Source: Mytilus edulis
Lineage: Eukaryota; Mollusca; Bivalvia; Mytilida; Mytilidae
Assembly: GCF_963676685.1 (NCBI RefSeq)
Contig: NC_092350.1
Location: 42,317,373-42,381,372, forward strand
Direction: 5' to 3'
Length of the DNA: 64,000 nt
Position numbers and translations under genes: made by a program. The notes below the pieces were generated by a model, which was not told the DNA's origin, searched no databases, and was given only the letters and a program-made list of their open reading frames with translations. This document shows, piece after piece, positions 9,694 to 23,017 of the stretch; position 1 is the stretch's first letter, and each line of letters opens with the position of its first letter.

Positions 9694-12600
9694 TTAATTG
9701 TTTGTAGACGGCGGAGGGTGTGGAGCCGGGTCTTTTAATATATTTCCAAAAGATTTGAAGCTATCTACTCTCTTAACTTTATCATGAATAGTTTGTTTGT
9801 AAGGTTTGTCGACATGTATCGTTTTCTTCAAATCACGAAAAGATCTTTCGACCTGTTGAAATGATTGAGTTTTATATGCATTCTTATTGCTATGTATGAG
9901 ATGTTCAGCAGCAATACACAATTTGTATTTTTCGCGTTCCAGGCCTACAATGAATTTATCCCTGTGATCGTCTACATCTAAGTGATATCCCATTGGTGAA
10001 TAACAATTGCTCAAATCCATATTTTCTAGCTGTTTCTTTGTTGGTAACATTTCAACGTGTTTTTGTATACCGTTCAGCATACTGAACAAATGGTTTTCTT
10101 TGCATTCCCAGACTTTATCTGTTCTCTGCTTGTGAAAGTCTTTCGACCCTGATGTCAAACCACCTACGTTTGACGTTTTTATTTTTACACCTTCCTCATT
10201 TGCATCCTTTGACCTTGAGAATAGAGCACCAGCATGACCCTGCAACTTTCCTTCCCGTATGAACACAACATAACGAGTGTCAAATCTACAGTGATAGTAA
10301 GCTTTCAGATAATCAACATCTTCTGACTTATCTCCAAACTGTATCTCTGTTGGTTCCACATATTTAGGACTATTCTTTATACAACTTTCGGCTATTTCAG
10401 ATACTAACACATGTGTTTCAAACAATTCATCGTTTCCTGTCGCCTTTTCAGAGTTATTTGAAAGCTTTGATTTGTCTCTTTGCGATTTAAAAAAGTACTC
10501 AGATTTTTTTATTTGCCTACTGATTTCAATTTCTCCGTTTTCATTTTCATTTTTCATTTCTTCCCAGATCTGGTTTTTATTTTGTCGTGTAGTAGGAAGT
10601 CCTCTTTTCTGTAATTCCATTAATATTTTATCTTCTTTGGTCTGTTTAGAGATAAGTAGCAATCTTCCTTGTTCAATTATTTCCATTGAGGTTGGATTTT
10701 TTTTCCTATCATGAACTACCCCACCACTTCCTCCTTTGATAATAAAATGTTCGTGGATACCTTGTTTTATATTTCTCCGAATTTCAGGGTGCGTTCTTAT
10801 TGTTTCTGCAATGTGATCCCTTTGAAGAGGCATCCCCGTTTCTTGCGTAACAGCTTCTAATAAACAGTCATAATGCCTAGATTCGCCATCCATACTTTTT
10901 GGAGATATAAAATGGCCAATGCCAGTTTCAGGATTGACATGGAATTGTAATGTTATGCATCCCTGTTCCCCACAATATTTTCCACAAGGCGTAAACTTCT
11001 GAGGCATAGTTATTGCGTCTCCTCCAATGGTTTCAATGTTAATAATAGCACCTGTAATCTCGGAAACAGCTTGAACTGAGTGTATACCTAGTGGAATTCC
11101 TTCTTTCACAATGTCAGCAAACAAGTTTGGGTCCCTCGTATTCTTTAATAATTTTAGAAGCTTCTTAGTGTACTGTAACTTTATTTCGTCTTTCGTTTCA
11201 GTTGGTGCTTGCTGCAGTTCAGACTCGTGTCCTGCTTTCAGTCGATTGAAATCACTTTGATGAAGGCATGTTTTCCCATAACGGTACAATTTACTGATGC
11301 TTTTAGTTATTTGTCTAGTTATCTTGTATCCTACTTTTTGTAACAATGGCTTTACCACTATGTCTTCTAACTGCATTTCTAGATATTTGGTAACTTCAGT
11401 ATTAACCTTTTTTATAACATTATCTACCTGAGCTGATGCCCACGACTCGCAATCTTTAACCTCTACATCTCCGTCTTCGAATTGTAATTTCGCAACAATC
11501 TCATTGTTAAATTTTTCCAAGATTGAAGATCTCAATGTACCGACTTCTTGGACAGCATTTACAATTTTAATACCTTTTCCAATTACATTGACAATCTTGG
11601 CTATTTTGCTTAATGTTTCCATTCTGGAGTCTCCACTATGCCCCAATTTTTCCATTGCTTCACCAAGGCCGTTACCAAATGCATTAGCAATTTGACCAAA
11701 TTTGCTCAGAATCATCGAAACATCAGATTGCTGCAAAGGTAAACATTTGTTAATAAACTTTTCAACAATTTGTTCTGCATTTTGCTTGCCAACCTTTCTA
11801 ACAAGAGTAGAAAGCGATTCTGTCAGTATTTCAATAGTTTTTAATGCTACCTTTGGTGTACTCTTTGTTATTTCGCCACAGAATTGAACCAAAGATGCTC
11901 GCAGAGTTTTTTCTATCACAAAGTCGACACCTTTATCCACTAACTTCATAGAAGCTACTTCAACAAGTTTCTTTCCAATTCGTTTAGCTGCAGCTTTCGC
12001 CAATAATCTTTTGGCCACGCCTTGTTTCAAAAGTGCACTTCCAGATTGATTTTGCAAAAACTGACCGCCTATTTTGTTTCCAAATCTTGAAAATTTTGAC
12101 CCTCTTGCAGCAAACGCTCCGATACCAGCACTGGCAACTGTTATGGCTACACTCAATGCCTTGTGATGTAAATATGACTGCATTGTACAGTGTCCCGAAA
12201 TCATGCATTCAACTGCAAACATAATATCTCCAACACCTTCACTTAGCAAAGCATTTGCAACGAATGTACCGGTTCCAACTGAATAGATTTCAATAGCAAG
12301 TGCTAAGCCTATTTGAATCAGTCCTATTGCTAGGATACAGAACATCTTGAAAACTGATTTGAATGTCCACTTTCGTTCCTTTATGACAAGAAGATCACCA
12401 AAACCGTTGTTTGTCATTGATAAAATCTCATCATAAAGACCTATGAGTTGCTCCTCTGTGCAACTATCTGCTAACGACTGGAGTTCAGTGTCAACATTAT
12501 CAAATTTAGCCAGACCCTCTCTCCAACTTTCAAGCTTCGCTACAAAACCGGATGTATTTTGATAATTTTGAAGTCGACTCGATATGAAGCATTTAATTTC

Positions 12601-15600
12601 ATTCTCAATGCCTCTTAATTCTTGCTTCAGTGATGTTTTCTTTAGCGAGTCGTTTTTAATAACAACTGTTAGGTATTTCAAATCTTTGGAGTCACTTCTA
12701 ACGCAGATCATTTTATCAATCAAGTCTCTTTCTATTTCAGATGCAGTAAAAAATTCTCCTTGGCACAGGTCATAAATCTCGGAACTTAATATTTTTGGTA
12801 GCTCACTAAAAAAGCGTTTGAAATACTCTCCGAGTATTAACCCTTCATCTAAATATATTCCTTCGTCATATAAAACCTTCGTTTCTGATCGTGTAAAGTT
12901 ACGACATTTCCCACTTTCAATTCTGGAACTTACTATTTCGATTAGTTCAGACTTTTTCTTGTCACACTCGTGACCATATAAAAACTTTAATTGTTTTGTC
13001 ATTTCCTTCTCTGAAATGTTTCCCTTTACCTTAAAAGGTGTTACTACGCCAGCTTCCAGTAAATCTCCAAATAGTATATCATGTGGTCGAGAAAAAAGAT
13101 CTATTGGTAATTCTAATTCCTTCAAAAGATGAAATGTACATATACGGTATTTTGAGTATTTTGCAACTATGTTTCGAACTTCAGTTGTGTAATTGCTAAA
13201 TGAAGACAGCCAAATGCTTCCCAATTCCAGTGTTAGTAATCGTCCGTCAATAGAAAGAATCTCATTTGCTACCAATTGATCGAATATAACCTTCGAAGTA
13301 TTACTGGATACACCCATTACTACAAATGTGTTACATCCAACATGATCAAACTTTGGTAATCTACTATGCAACATTTTCCCCTCTGATTCTGGTGCTAAAA
13401 GTGCAAATGAACAAGTAGATACTACCTTTTCTCTTTTCAACACCTCAAAGATTTGACCAAATCCTAAATCATCTTTAAATGTGTCAATACGAATGAGACT
13501 TGCTGCACCAGCGAGGATTTTGTCTTTTTGATCTGAGTACAAGAAAATGTGTTTCTTAATATCAATTTCAGAAACGACACTTTTGCATTCAAGCGATTTC
13601 AATATATCTATGATTTGCATAGGTATTATGTGACGAGATCTTTGGAAGTCTCTATCATGCAATAAAATATAATCTTTTGTGTCTTTCAGTACACCCTGAT
13701 CTATCAGGAATATCCACAGTTCCTCCCTACTTGGAAGAATATCTTGAAAGTCGTCAGCTGTTACACGGGTTTTGTCTTTAAGCTGATTAAGCTTTGAATA
13801 TATTTCTTTGGAGTACAACTCGTAGCTCTCTGTAACAAATTGCCATGTGTTTTTTTCGGGGGGAAATACCCGAACTTTATGGGGAGACAGAATTCCCATT
13901 GTGTCTAAATCTCTGAAAATCATATTTGCGTTCAGATGACCACACGTGGCATCTACAAACATAGTAGGTTCTATGGCATATCCATTCATAGAATCGATTG
14001 AGTCTATTATTTTGTAATATATCTGTATAGCATTTTCTTTCTGTTGGACATATCCATCCGATACCGTAAATATCTCTCTTTTGTTGGTGTACTGTGAGCT
14101 GATGACGTTTACTATTTGCACTGCGTTTCTTAGTTTTTCTATACGTTGTTCAATCAAATATTTACAAATTCCAAATATATTTCGGACGATTTTGAAATCA
14201 TCACATGTAAAATCACCTCTTTTTAATAGGCAGTGAACTTTGTAGTAAAGTGCAGATTCTGAAAACGATGGGTCACAGTCTATAACTTTATCAAAGAAAG
14301 TCTGTGCGTTGTTATATTCTTGCGATGACGTTTTTGCTTTCCCTGCCTTAACCAATTGCGAAGGACTATGCAGCATCATTGTCATTTTACTTGAATCATG
14401 ATTGACCCATGACACATCTATTTCCTGTAGAAACTCACCGAGACTGTTATTTATTGATGAAAAATTTCCTGAAATTTCCAAGGAAGTTTCGACAGAGTCT
14501 AACCAAAACGCCCAGCGATCAAGTAGTGCTTGCAATATAACTTTTTGGAATTCGGACTCTGTCTGTTTCGTGATAAGCGTCTGTTTGAGCTTGTCGTAGA
14601 ACGTTTGAAATTTCCTGAATAGTCTTTCTTCAGCACAAATAAAAGTTTCATACCTCTGTTGTATTTTGGATATTCTTTCATTTTCTGATGTGTCACGTTG
14701 TATTTTCATCCGTGAAATGGTAAGGATTTCGTTGGTTTTGTGTTGTCCTTCCATACATTCACAAATTATCAACTGACCTGATCCGTGTTGGCCCTTTCTT
14801 GCCGCTCTTCCGAATGCTTGTTCTTCTATGCGGAGATTTGATGGCAAATATGTCAAAATGACATGGAGTCCTCCAAGAACACTGATATCTTCACTAATTC
14901 TTATATCAGTTCCACGTCCGGCTAGGTTTGTAGCTAGTATGATACAGCCACTTTCGAGTTCTGTTTCATTTTTCAGAATAGACAATTCGCAATAACTGTT
15001 CTTATATACATGAGCATTAACTCTATTTTTCTTAAATTCTTTTTCTATTTCATCACAGGAGTGTATGGTCTCACAAATGACTAATACTGGTCTATATTTC
15101 GACAGAGAAACAGCTGTCTCTGTTATCAATTTCACCCATTTATCTGTCGAGTCGCATAAATAGGTGTCATGTTCAACAAACTTTGGTTCTTGAAATGTTG
15201 GAATTGTAATGTAGCTGACATTGTACATGTCTTTTAGCAAGTCCCTTTCTTTCTGTGATCCAAGTGTTCCTGTTAAACCAAACAAGTTATTATACAGGCG
15301 AAAGAAGGAAATGTTTGACATAAACACAGCCTTTAAACTTTCTGAAGAAATAGCACATTTATATTTTAGTTGTAAAAATTGGTGCAGACCAGAATTCCAT
15401 TGCATGTGGTACTGTTCAGTCCCAGTGTCAATATCCATTATAACAATGTTCACATCTTTTCCTCTGTCATTTTCTGTTCGGTCTATATCAATAATGAAGT
15501 GTTTGCCTTCTTCCATATACTTAGCATTAAATGCATTTCTTATCCAAGTGTCCAGATGTCTATTAATGAAAGATTCTAAAAATTTCGGAATCTCAACCAA

Positions 15601-17798
15601 AATTCCCTTCCTGACCGTATCCTTCAGCATGCTGATGACATGCCCTGCTGTGACACCGTCATTAGTTGTACCATTATTTCCAAGTTGATTAAAACGTGCG
15701 TAGCTTCGTGTTAGCAACCGCCCTTCACTGTCCATTATATTTTCTTTTTTCAACTTGTTCCATATTTCATGGACATTTATTGTATTTTCTGGCGGAAAAC
15801 ATTTACTTATATCTGTCATAGATATCATACCATACATTGCATCAAGCATACATTGACGTACACTTTTACGGTCGTCATCTGTTCCAATCATCTCTTTCGA
15901 ATTAACAAGTGACCAAATGTACGTGTACACGAACTCAATGGCATCAATTCCAGCAATCTCGTGTGACAAATACAAAACTGTCTCGCCTCTATCAAGTAAC
16001 ATACTGTCTACCTCATCTACAATTACGTTCTCTCGATATCGTCCTCCTATTATGTTCTCGTCGTAAAATTCTGTCAACAGAATATCACGTTGAAATGTCC
16101 CTATCTCGCCATATACTACGAATGACAAATATGCGTCTTGTCGGTCATGTTTATCCTCACTGCAATTGTTCGACACAGAAATCTCAAATAAGTCAAAAAT
16201 GTCTTTATTTATCTCGGAGTCCCGCTTTGCAAGTACAGAAGAGCTTGTAATAATATCGACCTTTTCACCTTGTAATACCTTTAGTATGGACAGAACAACT
16301 ATTACAATTGTTTTGCCTTCTCCCGTTGACATTTGTTGTAGAATTCCTTTGTGAGAAGCATCTAAATCAAAGAGAAAAGAAATAATAGATATTTTTTGTG
16401 TGTTGCGGAGGCCATAACCTCTTTTCAATGTTATTGCTCTTTCTATTACAGCCGCTATTTCTGTGAAAATTTCGGAGAATCGCAATCTACGTGACTTTAA
16501 CTTCTGCTTACATACTTGCGACCAAACTTTTATATCATTCTGAGTAAAAGATAATATATTTCGAGTTGTATATTCATTTTTGTCTTCATCCTCTTCCGTA
16601 GTATTGGTAAGCACAGTTGATGGTTTGGAACTTCTCTTATTTATTTGAGCTAAGATTGATTCTATTGTTTGTACTTGATCCTCCGTTAATGTTGTATTGG
16701 AATCAGCTTTCATGATTGACAAAATACAATCTCTCGTTCTAATACCATGGTGAATAAAGTTATCTCCAAAAATTCTACTTGCTTCTTCTGAAGATTCGAC
16801 CAAGTACAAGTCCTCTATATTTATACTCAAACTGCCAGTATAAAGCCTTTTCAAAGCAGACAGAAATATATTTTGTTCAACAGGATAAGTCTTGACACAA
16901 TGGTAAACCTTATTAACAAATTTCTGTCCATTTCTGTTGATGATTTGACTACTGTAATACGCAGCATCTAACAGCTTTGATTCATCCTGCCAGGAAAATG
17001 GAAGAGACTGAAGCGAATTTATATTTTCATTCCATTTAATTTGATATGACCATTCAAATATGTTTGTCTTTTCCAATACTGCTAGCAAACTTTCATCAAC
17101 TTCTGGGTTCAATGTTTCTAGAGATTCCACTATGACGTCAATCGTATGGTTTGTCATTAGTTTTCCTTCGCCAAGTTTCGACAGATATCTACAGAGAAAA
17201 AAATATACATTGTCCCCATGTACCTTGCTAAGTACATCTCTACATATCGATTCATCCTCGAGATCAGACCGAATCATCATTTCTTGAATTAACCATTCGA
17301 AAATCCAGTTCTCTGGTTTAGTTGTGGCTATCATTCGTAGGCATTGTCCGTTTTCGATGCACTCCCCGTTCTCGAATAGGCTCATCAAAAGCCATAATAG
17401 AAATTCTTCTGAAATTTGACAACACTGATTAATAAGACGATATCTTAAACATTTAAGAGTTAGGGAAATATTTTCTGATTGTATATAATGTAACTTCTCT
17501 ATTATGCAGCAAACGTCGACTTTGTTTGTACTGTTTGATTTTGCCCATTCTAACAAAGCAGTTATGTCACTGTCACTTTCACTTTCACTCTCATTGTCCT
17601 TCTCTATGTTTACATCATTCAACGCTTTACAATTTCCTGATGCTATAAAACTAGTTTCCAGATCAGACTCTTTTGAAAATGTCGCGTCAGTTTTGGACTC
17701 TTCTACAATTTCAATATCGGAGTCAAGTTGACCTTCAATATCCATTTCACTGCCGGAATCTGATTCCGCGTTGACTGGTTCGCTGAAAGCCTCCACGT
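9694..17798 (-). CDS. SecA-type ATPase fusion protein, exon 2 (last coding exon)
   Basis: This exon encodes residues 1162-3861 of the joined protein; numbering below is for the full protein. It opens with an acidic, Ser/Glu-rich stretch (to about 1250) and a helical region (to about 1600). The SecA motor follows: Walker A STGEGKT (K1656), DEVD (D1755-D1758), WNSGLHQ near 1960, FRLY..LFGLTGT near 2000, AGRGTDI (2120-2126) and GRAARKG (R2158, R2161). The GLHQ and FRLY blocks belong to the SecA preprotein-binding/NBD1 return and are not found in ordinary DEAD helicases. TPR-like helices lie near 2303-2350. Hydrophobic segments near 2975-3030 and 3039-3059 could be membrane-inserted. A D3470-C3471 motif (RHYDCLLEAV) looks OTU-protease-like but is unproven. 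The tail is proline-rich. The exon starts after 'tttatcatttcag'; there is no ATG at its start, only a GTG valine codon. Function in an animal cell is unknown. Confidence 0.85.
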
Positions 17799-17865
17799 CT
17801 GAAATGATAAAATTGAAAATAGAACTATCTATTAAATAAACTCATCATAGATACCAGGACTTAAT

Positions 17866-17960
17866 TTTGTATTTACGCCAAACGCGCATTTCGTCTACAA
17901 AAAGACTCATCAGTGACGCTCGAATCCAAAAAAGTGAAAAAGGCCAAATAAAGTACAACA
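17866..17960 (+). mobile_element. Dispersed MITE-like repeat ('actcatcagtgacgctcgaa')
   Basis: Contains 'gcgcatttcgtctacaaaaa' and 'gactcatcagtgacgctcga', shared with 28075-28150 and partly with 8272-8326. I recall this as very common in Mytilus DNA. Ends are approximate. Confidence 0.6.
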
Positions 17961-18023
17961 GCAAGTCGTCCCTTACCTACATTAAATATGTTTTATTTTT
18001 GTTCTTACCTATTTACGGAAAAT

Positions 18024-18211
18024 AATGTGGATTCTTTATTATGTGTAGGATACCAATTTTCATGGACTTCGAGGGTAAACTTGATCTACGATTTTTTATG
18101 TTCAACGATGTAAAACTTATTCTTATAATCCATGAAATCATTCTTCAATGAAAATACAATGTTTCTTCAATCCACGGAAATTGGTACCCACGGAAATTTA
18201 TGAATCCACTG
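18024..18211. mobile_element. Decayed TA-type MITE, second copy
   Basis: Left end 'atgtggattctttatta', then 'ggataccaattttcatgga'. Right end 'tccacggaaattggtaccca' to 'atgaatccactg'. This is the same family as the better copy at 58635-58842, with more mutations in both TIRs. Confidence 0.65.
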
Positions 18212-18281
18212 TGTTTTGTATGTTCGTCAAACATTTCTGATTTTCACGTCAAACATATATTGGTCTTATCAGAGATATGTA

Positions 18282-19346
18282 AGACTCTAAAGTTTGATGG
18301 TACTCTAAAGAACTAAGGTAACGCTACAGTGCGATGGTCTTTGCTATTGTGCAATGGTGTCAGACGCTAAAGTGTGATGGTTGTTTCTTTTTAAGGCGAT
18401 CAGATAACACGCTAAAGTGTGATGGTATGACACGCTTAAGTCCGATTGTGTAAGGGCAATGTGGTTCAGAAAATGGTTTTCGTTTGTTACTGAGTTCCTA
18501 TTAACTTTTCGTTTCTTGTTTTATTTATATATCAAGTCGAAGTTTTTCTCTTTTGGATTCTTTTACATTGGTAATTGTATAACCGTATATAGTTTGGAAT
18601 ACGATGCGGTGTAAGACAATGATCCGCGTTAAAGGTTCTACTTTAACATACAGTTGCATATATTAATGGCATTCGGTCTTGAATAGAGAGTTGTCTTATT
18701 GGCAATCAAAGGATGATACTACATATGCTATCTAGTTGACGTATATTCCTATGTGACGTTTACATTTTCTGACGACAAACACGCGAAATTGTGAATGCGT
18801 TTTTTTTTAATTTGATAGATGCTTTTTGTGCTTTTTTGTTAATGTTTGTTATGAGATTGTAACACAGTGATGACTGCTGTAACCATATTTTGACTATTTT
18901 ACCGAGTATGTCTGGTTTGTTCACGCATCGTTGTAAAAATAACGGGGTTTGATGGGACTGTCATAGAAGTGAGGGTCTAGCACTATAAAACCGGGTTTTA
19001 TCCAACATTTTCTACATATGAAAATGGCTGTACCAAGTCAAGAATGTGACAGTTGTTGTCCAATCGTTTGATGTGTTTTATCATTTGATTTTGCCATTTG
19101 TTTAGGAACTTTCCATTTTGAATTTTCCTCGAAGTTCAGTATTTTTGTGATTTTACTTTTTTTCATTATCAAACAGAAAGAACCATATTGCATTTTTTTT
19201 TTAACTATTTAGTGAGGGAGTATAAAAGAAGATTTTTTTTGGCACACCAGATGTTTTGATAAAATTTCTTTTTACAATTCTAATGTAAACCATCGCACTT
19301 TAGCGTGATCATCGCGTTTAAGCGCCCTTATTGCACTTTAGAGTCT
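18282..19346. mobile_element. TIR element with subterminal 'AAAGTGYGATGG' repeats
   Basis: The left end reads AGACTCTAAAGTttGATGG. The right end, on the opposite strand, reads AGACTCTAAAGTGCAAT and later GCTAAAGTGCGATGG. The motif (GCTA)AAGTGYGATGGT recurs about five times in the left 180 bp (18330-18450) and again inside the right end. Clustered subterminal repeats of this kind often serve as transposase-binding sites. No transposase frame is present, so it is non-autonomous. A SINE-like segment sits inside it at 19015-19170. Confidence 0.55.
19015..19170 (+). repeat. SINE-like segment
   Basis: Matches 27885-28045 over about 150 bp: 'ctgtaccaagtcaagaatgt' versus 'ctgtaccaagtcaggaatat', then 'cgaagttcagtatttttgt' versus 'cggagttgggtatttttgt'. 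The relationship to the longer repeat at 31630 ('cctaagtcaggaacctgat') is likely. Confidence 0.55.
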
Positions 19347-19351
19347 CATGA

Positions 19352-21275
19352 GAAACAAGAGGCTCTCAAGAGCCTGAATCGCTCACCTTAATTCTTTTGG
19401 TTAAATCTCTCATCAATGATTATTTTGGCTTTTCAATTTATTTAAATGTTTTTTGGATCGTCCTATTTTCTTCAAAAGCCAAAAAAAATAATCATTTTCT
19501 CCTATGTTCTATTTTAGCCATAGGAGCTATGTTTCTTGACATACAAGGAAATAAAATATAAAATTTATACTATATACTCTGAAACTCATTTAGCCTAAGT
19601 TTGGCTGAAATTGATACAGCAGTTTCAAAGGAGAAGATTTTTAAAAGTAAGTCAACATGATGAACAAATTGTGAAAAAAGTCTTTAAAGGGCAATAACTC
19701 CTTAAGGGGTCAATTGACAATTTTGGTCGTGTTGACTTAATTGAAGATCTTACTTTGCTGAACATTATTGCTGTTTACAGTTTATTTCTATCTATAATTA
19801 TATTCAAGATAATAAACAAAAACAGCAAAATTTCCTTAAAATTATCAATTCAGGGGCAGCAACCCAACAACAGGTTGTCTGATTCATCTGAAAATTTCAG
19901 GGCAGATAGATTTTGACCTGATAAACAATATTACCCAACGTCAGATTTGCTCTAAATGCTTTGGTTTTTGAGTTATAAGCCAAAAACTGCATTTGACCCC
20001 TATGTTCTATTTTTAGCAATGGCGACCATGTTTGTTGATAGATCATAATTTCGGATACAATTTACAAACTAGATACCCTAAGGAACATTCAGTTAAAGTT
20101 TGGAAGTATTTGGCCCAGTAGTTTCAGAGGAGAAGATTTTTGTAAAAGATTACTAAGATTTACGAAAAATGGTTAAAAATTGACTATAAAGGGCTATAAC
20201 TCCTAAAGGGGTCAACTGAACATTTCCGTCATGTTGACTTATTTGTAAATCTTACTTTGCTGAACATTATTGCTGTTTACAGTTTATCTCTATCTATAAT
20301 AATATTCAAGATAATAACCAAAAACAGCGAAATTTCTTTAAAATTACCAATTCAGGGGCAGTAACCCAACAACAGGTTGTCTGATTCATCTGAAAATTTC
20401 AGGGCAGATAAATCTTGACCTGATAAACAATATTATCCCATGTCAGATTTGCTCTAAATGCTTTGGTTTTTGAGTTATAAGCCAAAAACTGCATTTGACC
20501 CCTATGTTCTATTTTTAGCAATGGCGACCATGTTTGTTGATAGATCATAACTTCGGATACAATTTACAAACTAGATACCCTAAGGAACATTGAATTAAAG
20601 TTTGGAAGTATTTGGCCCAGTAGTTTCAGAGGAGAAGATTTTTGTAAAAGATTACTAAGATTTACGAAAAATGGTTAAAAATTGACTATAAAGGGCAATA
20701 ACTCCTAAAGGGGTCAACTGAACATTTCCGTCATGTTGACTTATTTGTAAATCTTACTTTGCTGAACATTATTCCTGTTTACAGTTTATCTCTATCTATA
20801 ATAATATTCAAGATAATAACCAAAAACAGCAAAATTTCCTTAAAATTACCAATTCAGGGGCAGCAACCCAACAACGGGTTGTCTGATTCATCTGAAAATT
20901 TCAGGGCAGATAGATCTTGACCTGATAAACAATATTACCCCTGTCAGATTTGCTCTAAATGCTTTGGTTTTTGAGTTATAAGCCAAAAACTGCATTTGAC
21001 CCCTATGTTCTATTTTTAGCAATGGCGACCATGTGTGTTGATAGATCAGAACTTCGGATACAATTTATAAATTAGATACCCTAAGAAACATTCAGTTAAA
21101 GTTTGAAAGTATTTGGCCCAGTAGTTTCAGAGGAGAAGATTCTTGAAATAGTTTACGACGACAGACGACGACAGACGACAGACGACGACAGACGACGGAC
21201 GACAGACGACGGACGACGACGGACGCCAAGTTATGGCAAAAGCTCACTTGTCCCTTCGGGACAGGTGAGCTAAAA
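19352..21275 (+). mobile_element. Tandem-repeat-bearing element with ~500 bp monomers and terminal hairpins
   Basis: Left end: a perfect 14 bp palindrome GGCTCTCAAGAGCC (19361-19374), then 'gctcacctt'. Internal monomers repeat every ~500 bp, marked by 'gaggagaagatttttgtaaa' near 20127 and 20630 and close variants near 19628 and 21128. A tract of GACGACAGACGACGGACG-like triplets follows (about 21157-21230). The right end is a 31 bp hairpin with AGCTCAC..GTGAGCT arms around TGTCCCttcGGGACA (21241-21271). A shortened copy lies at 53785-54212. Confidence 0.75.
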
Positions 21276-22163
21276 AGCCAGCAAACTGTTGATTTCTGTG
21301 ATTTTCTTCTTCGTTGAAAAACAATTCTGACAATTTCACACTTAAAAGGGGGACGAAAGATACCAGAGGAACAGTCAAACTTATAGACATGATAGATTCA
21401 AAATAAACCTAATTTAGGTATAGGAATCCAATGGGCAAAATCACGTAGGTCAAAGAAAAATGTCATTGTCGAACAGAAAAACAAAGACAAAATTTAAAAA
21501 ATACTACGCAGAAAGGTAGTTTAAAATTATACAAGTGAAACTAATCCGTCGTCATCTGCCATAAAATACATAACTATCTTTATGGCGTTTGTAGACATTT
21601 CGTATTCAACTTTACTCAGTCAGATTATTATTAAAAAAACATGTAAAATATAACTAAATAAAATCAACTGAAGGGTGTTATGTGTGTGTTAAGATCAAGC
21701 ATCAGGGAGTGTTGCTTATAGTACTGGGTAAATGACACTGCTGGTGCAGGTTTTCTCCACGAGGGTAGTCCAAAAGACAACACGTCTGGTTTTTCACATA
21801 CAACGCAGGAAACAGTAAATAAACTCTTTTTGTTAAGGCTAACAAAGCGATTAAATCTTACAATTTTGTTTTTATGACTTGTATGCATCTGTTGAGTTTT
21901 ACTTTGAAAATGCAAACATTCTTTTATTTTTTCCTTTACATTATATCAGAAATGAAATATTCTACTTTCCGGAGAAAGTAGAAGAAGACACGAAGACGAA
22001 TTGAATCAGACGCTCCGAACTGCGTTGAATTTACAATTCGGTGACAAGTCGTACCCGGTAATGTTACTATCTATGAAAAGACGACAGTATTGTGGTTACA
22101 AACACTGGAATAACATAAACGGTACCAATTTTCCTGCACCAGATTCGCATTTCGAAACTAGGG

Positions 22164-22919
22164 TTAACTCAGAAAGTTAAAAGATCTTTTAGAGTACATA
22201 CAATCTAAGACTCTCTCATCTTGTAAAAGAGGGACGAAAGATACCAAAGGGACAGTCAAACTCATAAATCTAAAACAAACTGACAACGCCATGGCTAAAA
22301 ATGAAAAAGACAAACAAACAACAGCACACATGACACAACATAGAAAACTAAAGAATAAACAACACGAACCCCACCAAAAAACTAGGGGTGATCTCAGGTG
22401 CTCCGGAAGGGTAAGCAGATCCTGCTCCACATGCGGCACCCGTCGTGTTGCTTATGTGATAACAAATCCGGTAAATAGTCTAATTCGGTAGGTCACATTC
22501 AAAAAAGGGGGAGGGGATTGTAGTAACGACGTAAGGAACATATCCGATATCATATGTGAAACGGTTATTCCATAACGGTCAACCAACTCGTGATGGCGTC
22601 CGTAAAATTTACGAAGGGATGATTTCAACTTCACCATTTGGAACTCTTGGTTTAATAGCTTCCTTGTTAGCAGCAACCCTCTATCAAGAAAATCTTGATA
22701 GGAAATGCAAGCACGGGAATATCGTATCAATTGGGAGATATATACCCCGTATGCAGGTGCTGCTGGAATGTTGCTACTTAGAAATGAAAAGTTCACAATT
22801 GGAAAGCTGAAATCATCTCTTTTGTCGTAAAGTTTTGTCTTCAACCGACCCTCATTGTCAATTTCTAGATGTAAGTCAAGATATGAGTATAATAGTATTA
22901 CAACTTTTGACTCTTCCAC
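22164..22919 (-). pseudogene. Reverse-transcriptase element 3' fragment, inverted copy
   Basis: On the minus strand a 155-codon frame reads SYLDLHLEIDNEGRLKTKLY and later FLDRGLLLTRKLL, KFYGRHHELVDRYG. This region lies downstream of the reverse-transcriptase core in a mollusc retroelement I associate with Penelope-like elements. Non-coding sequence continues to 22164 with 'gtaagcagatcctgctccac' on the plus strand. The same segment appears in the opposite orientation at 23410-24130. No RT core is present in this copy. It lies inside the intron of the SecA-like gene. Confidence 0.6.
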
Positions 22920-23017
22920 ACTTTACACAAGTCTTCCCCGTTCCAAGCGAAAAGACTAATAGAAATAATAGTATTGCTTTGTTTTTAAAAAAAAAAAGTC
23001 GAACGTAGTTTTTTGTC

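Noticed and set aside
10472..17731. Many 60-155 codon frames on the opposite strand or in shifted frames within the SecA-like exon
   Set aside because: They are shadows of a long conserved coding frame and carry no motif.
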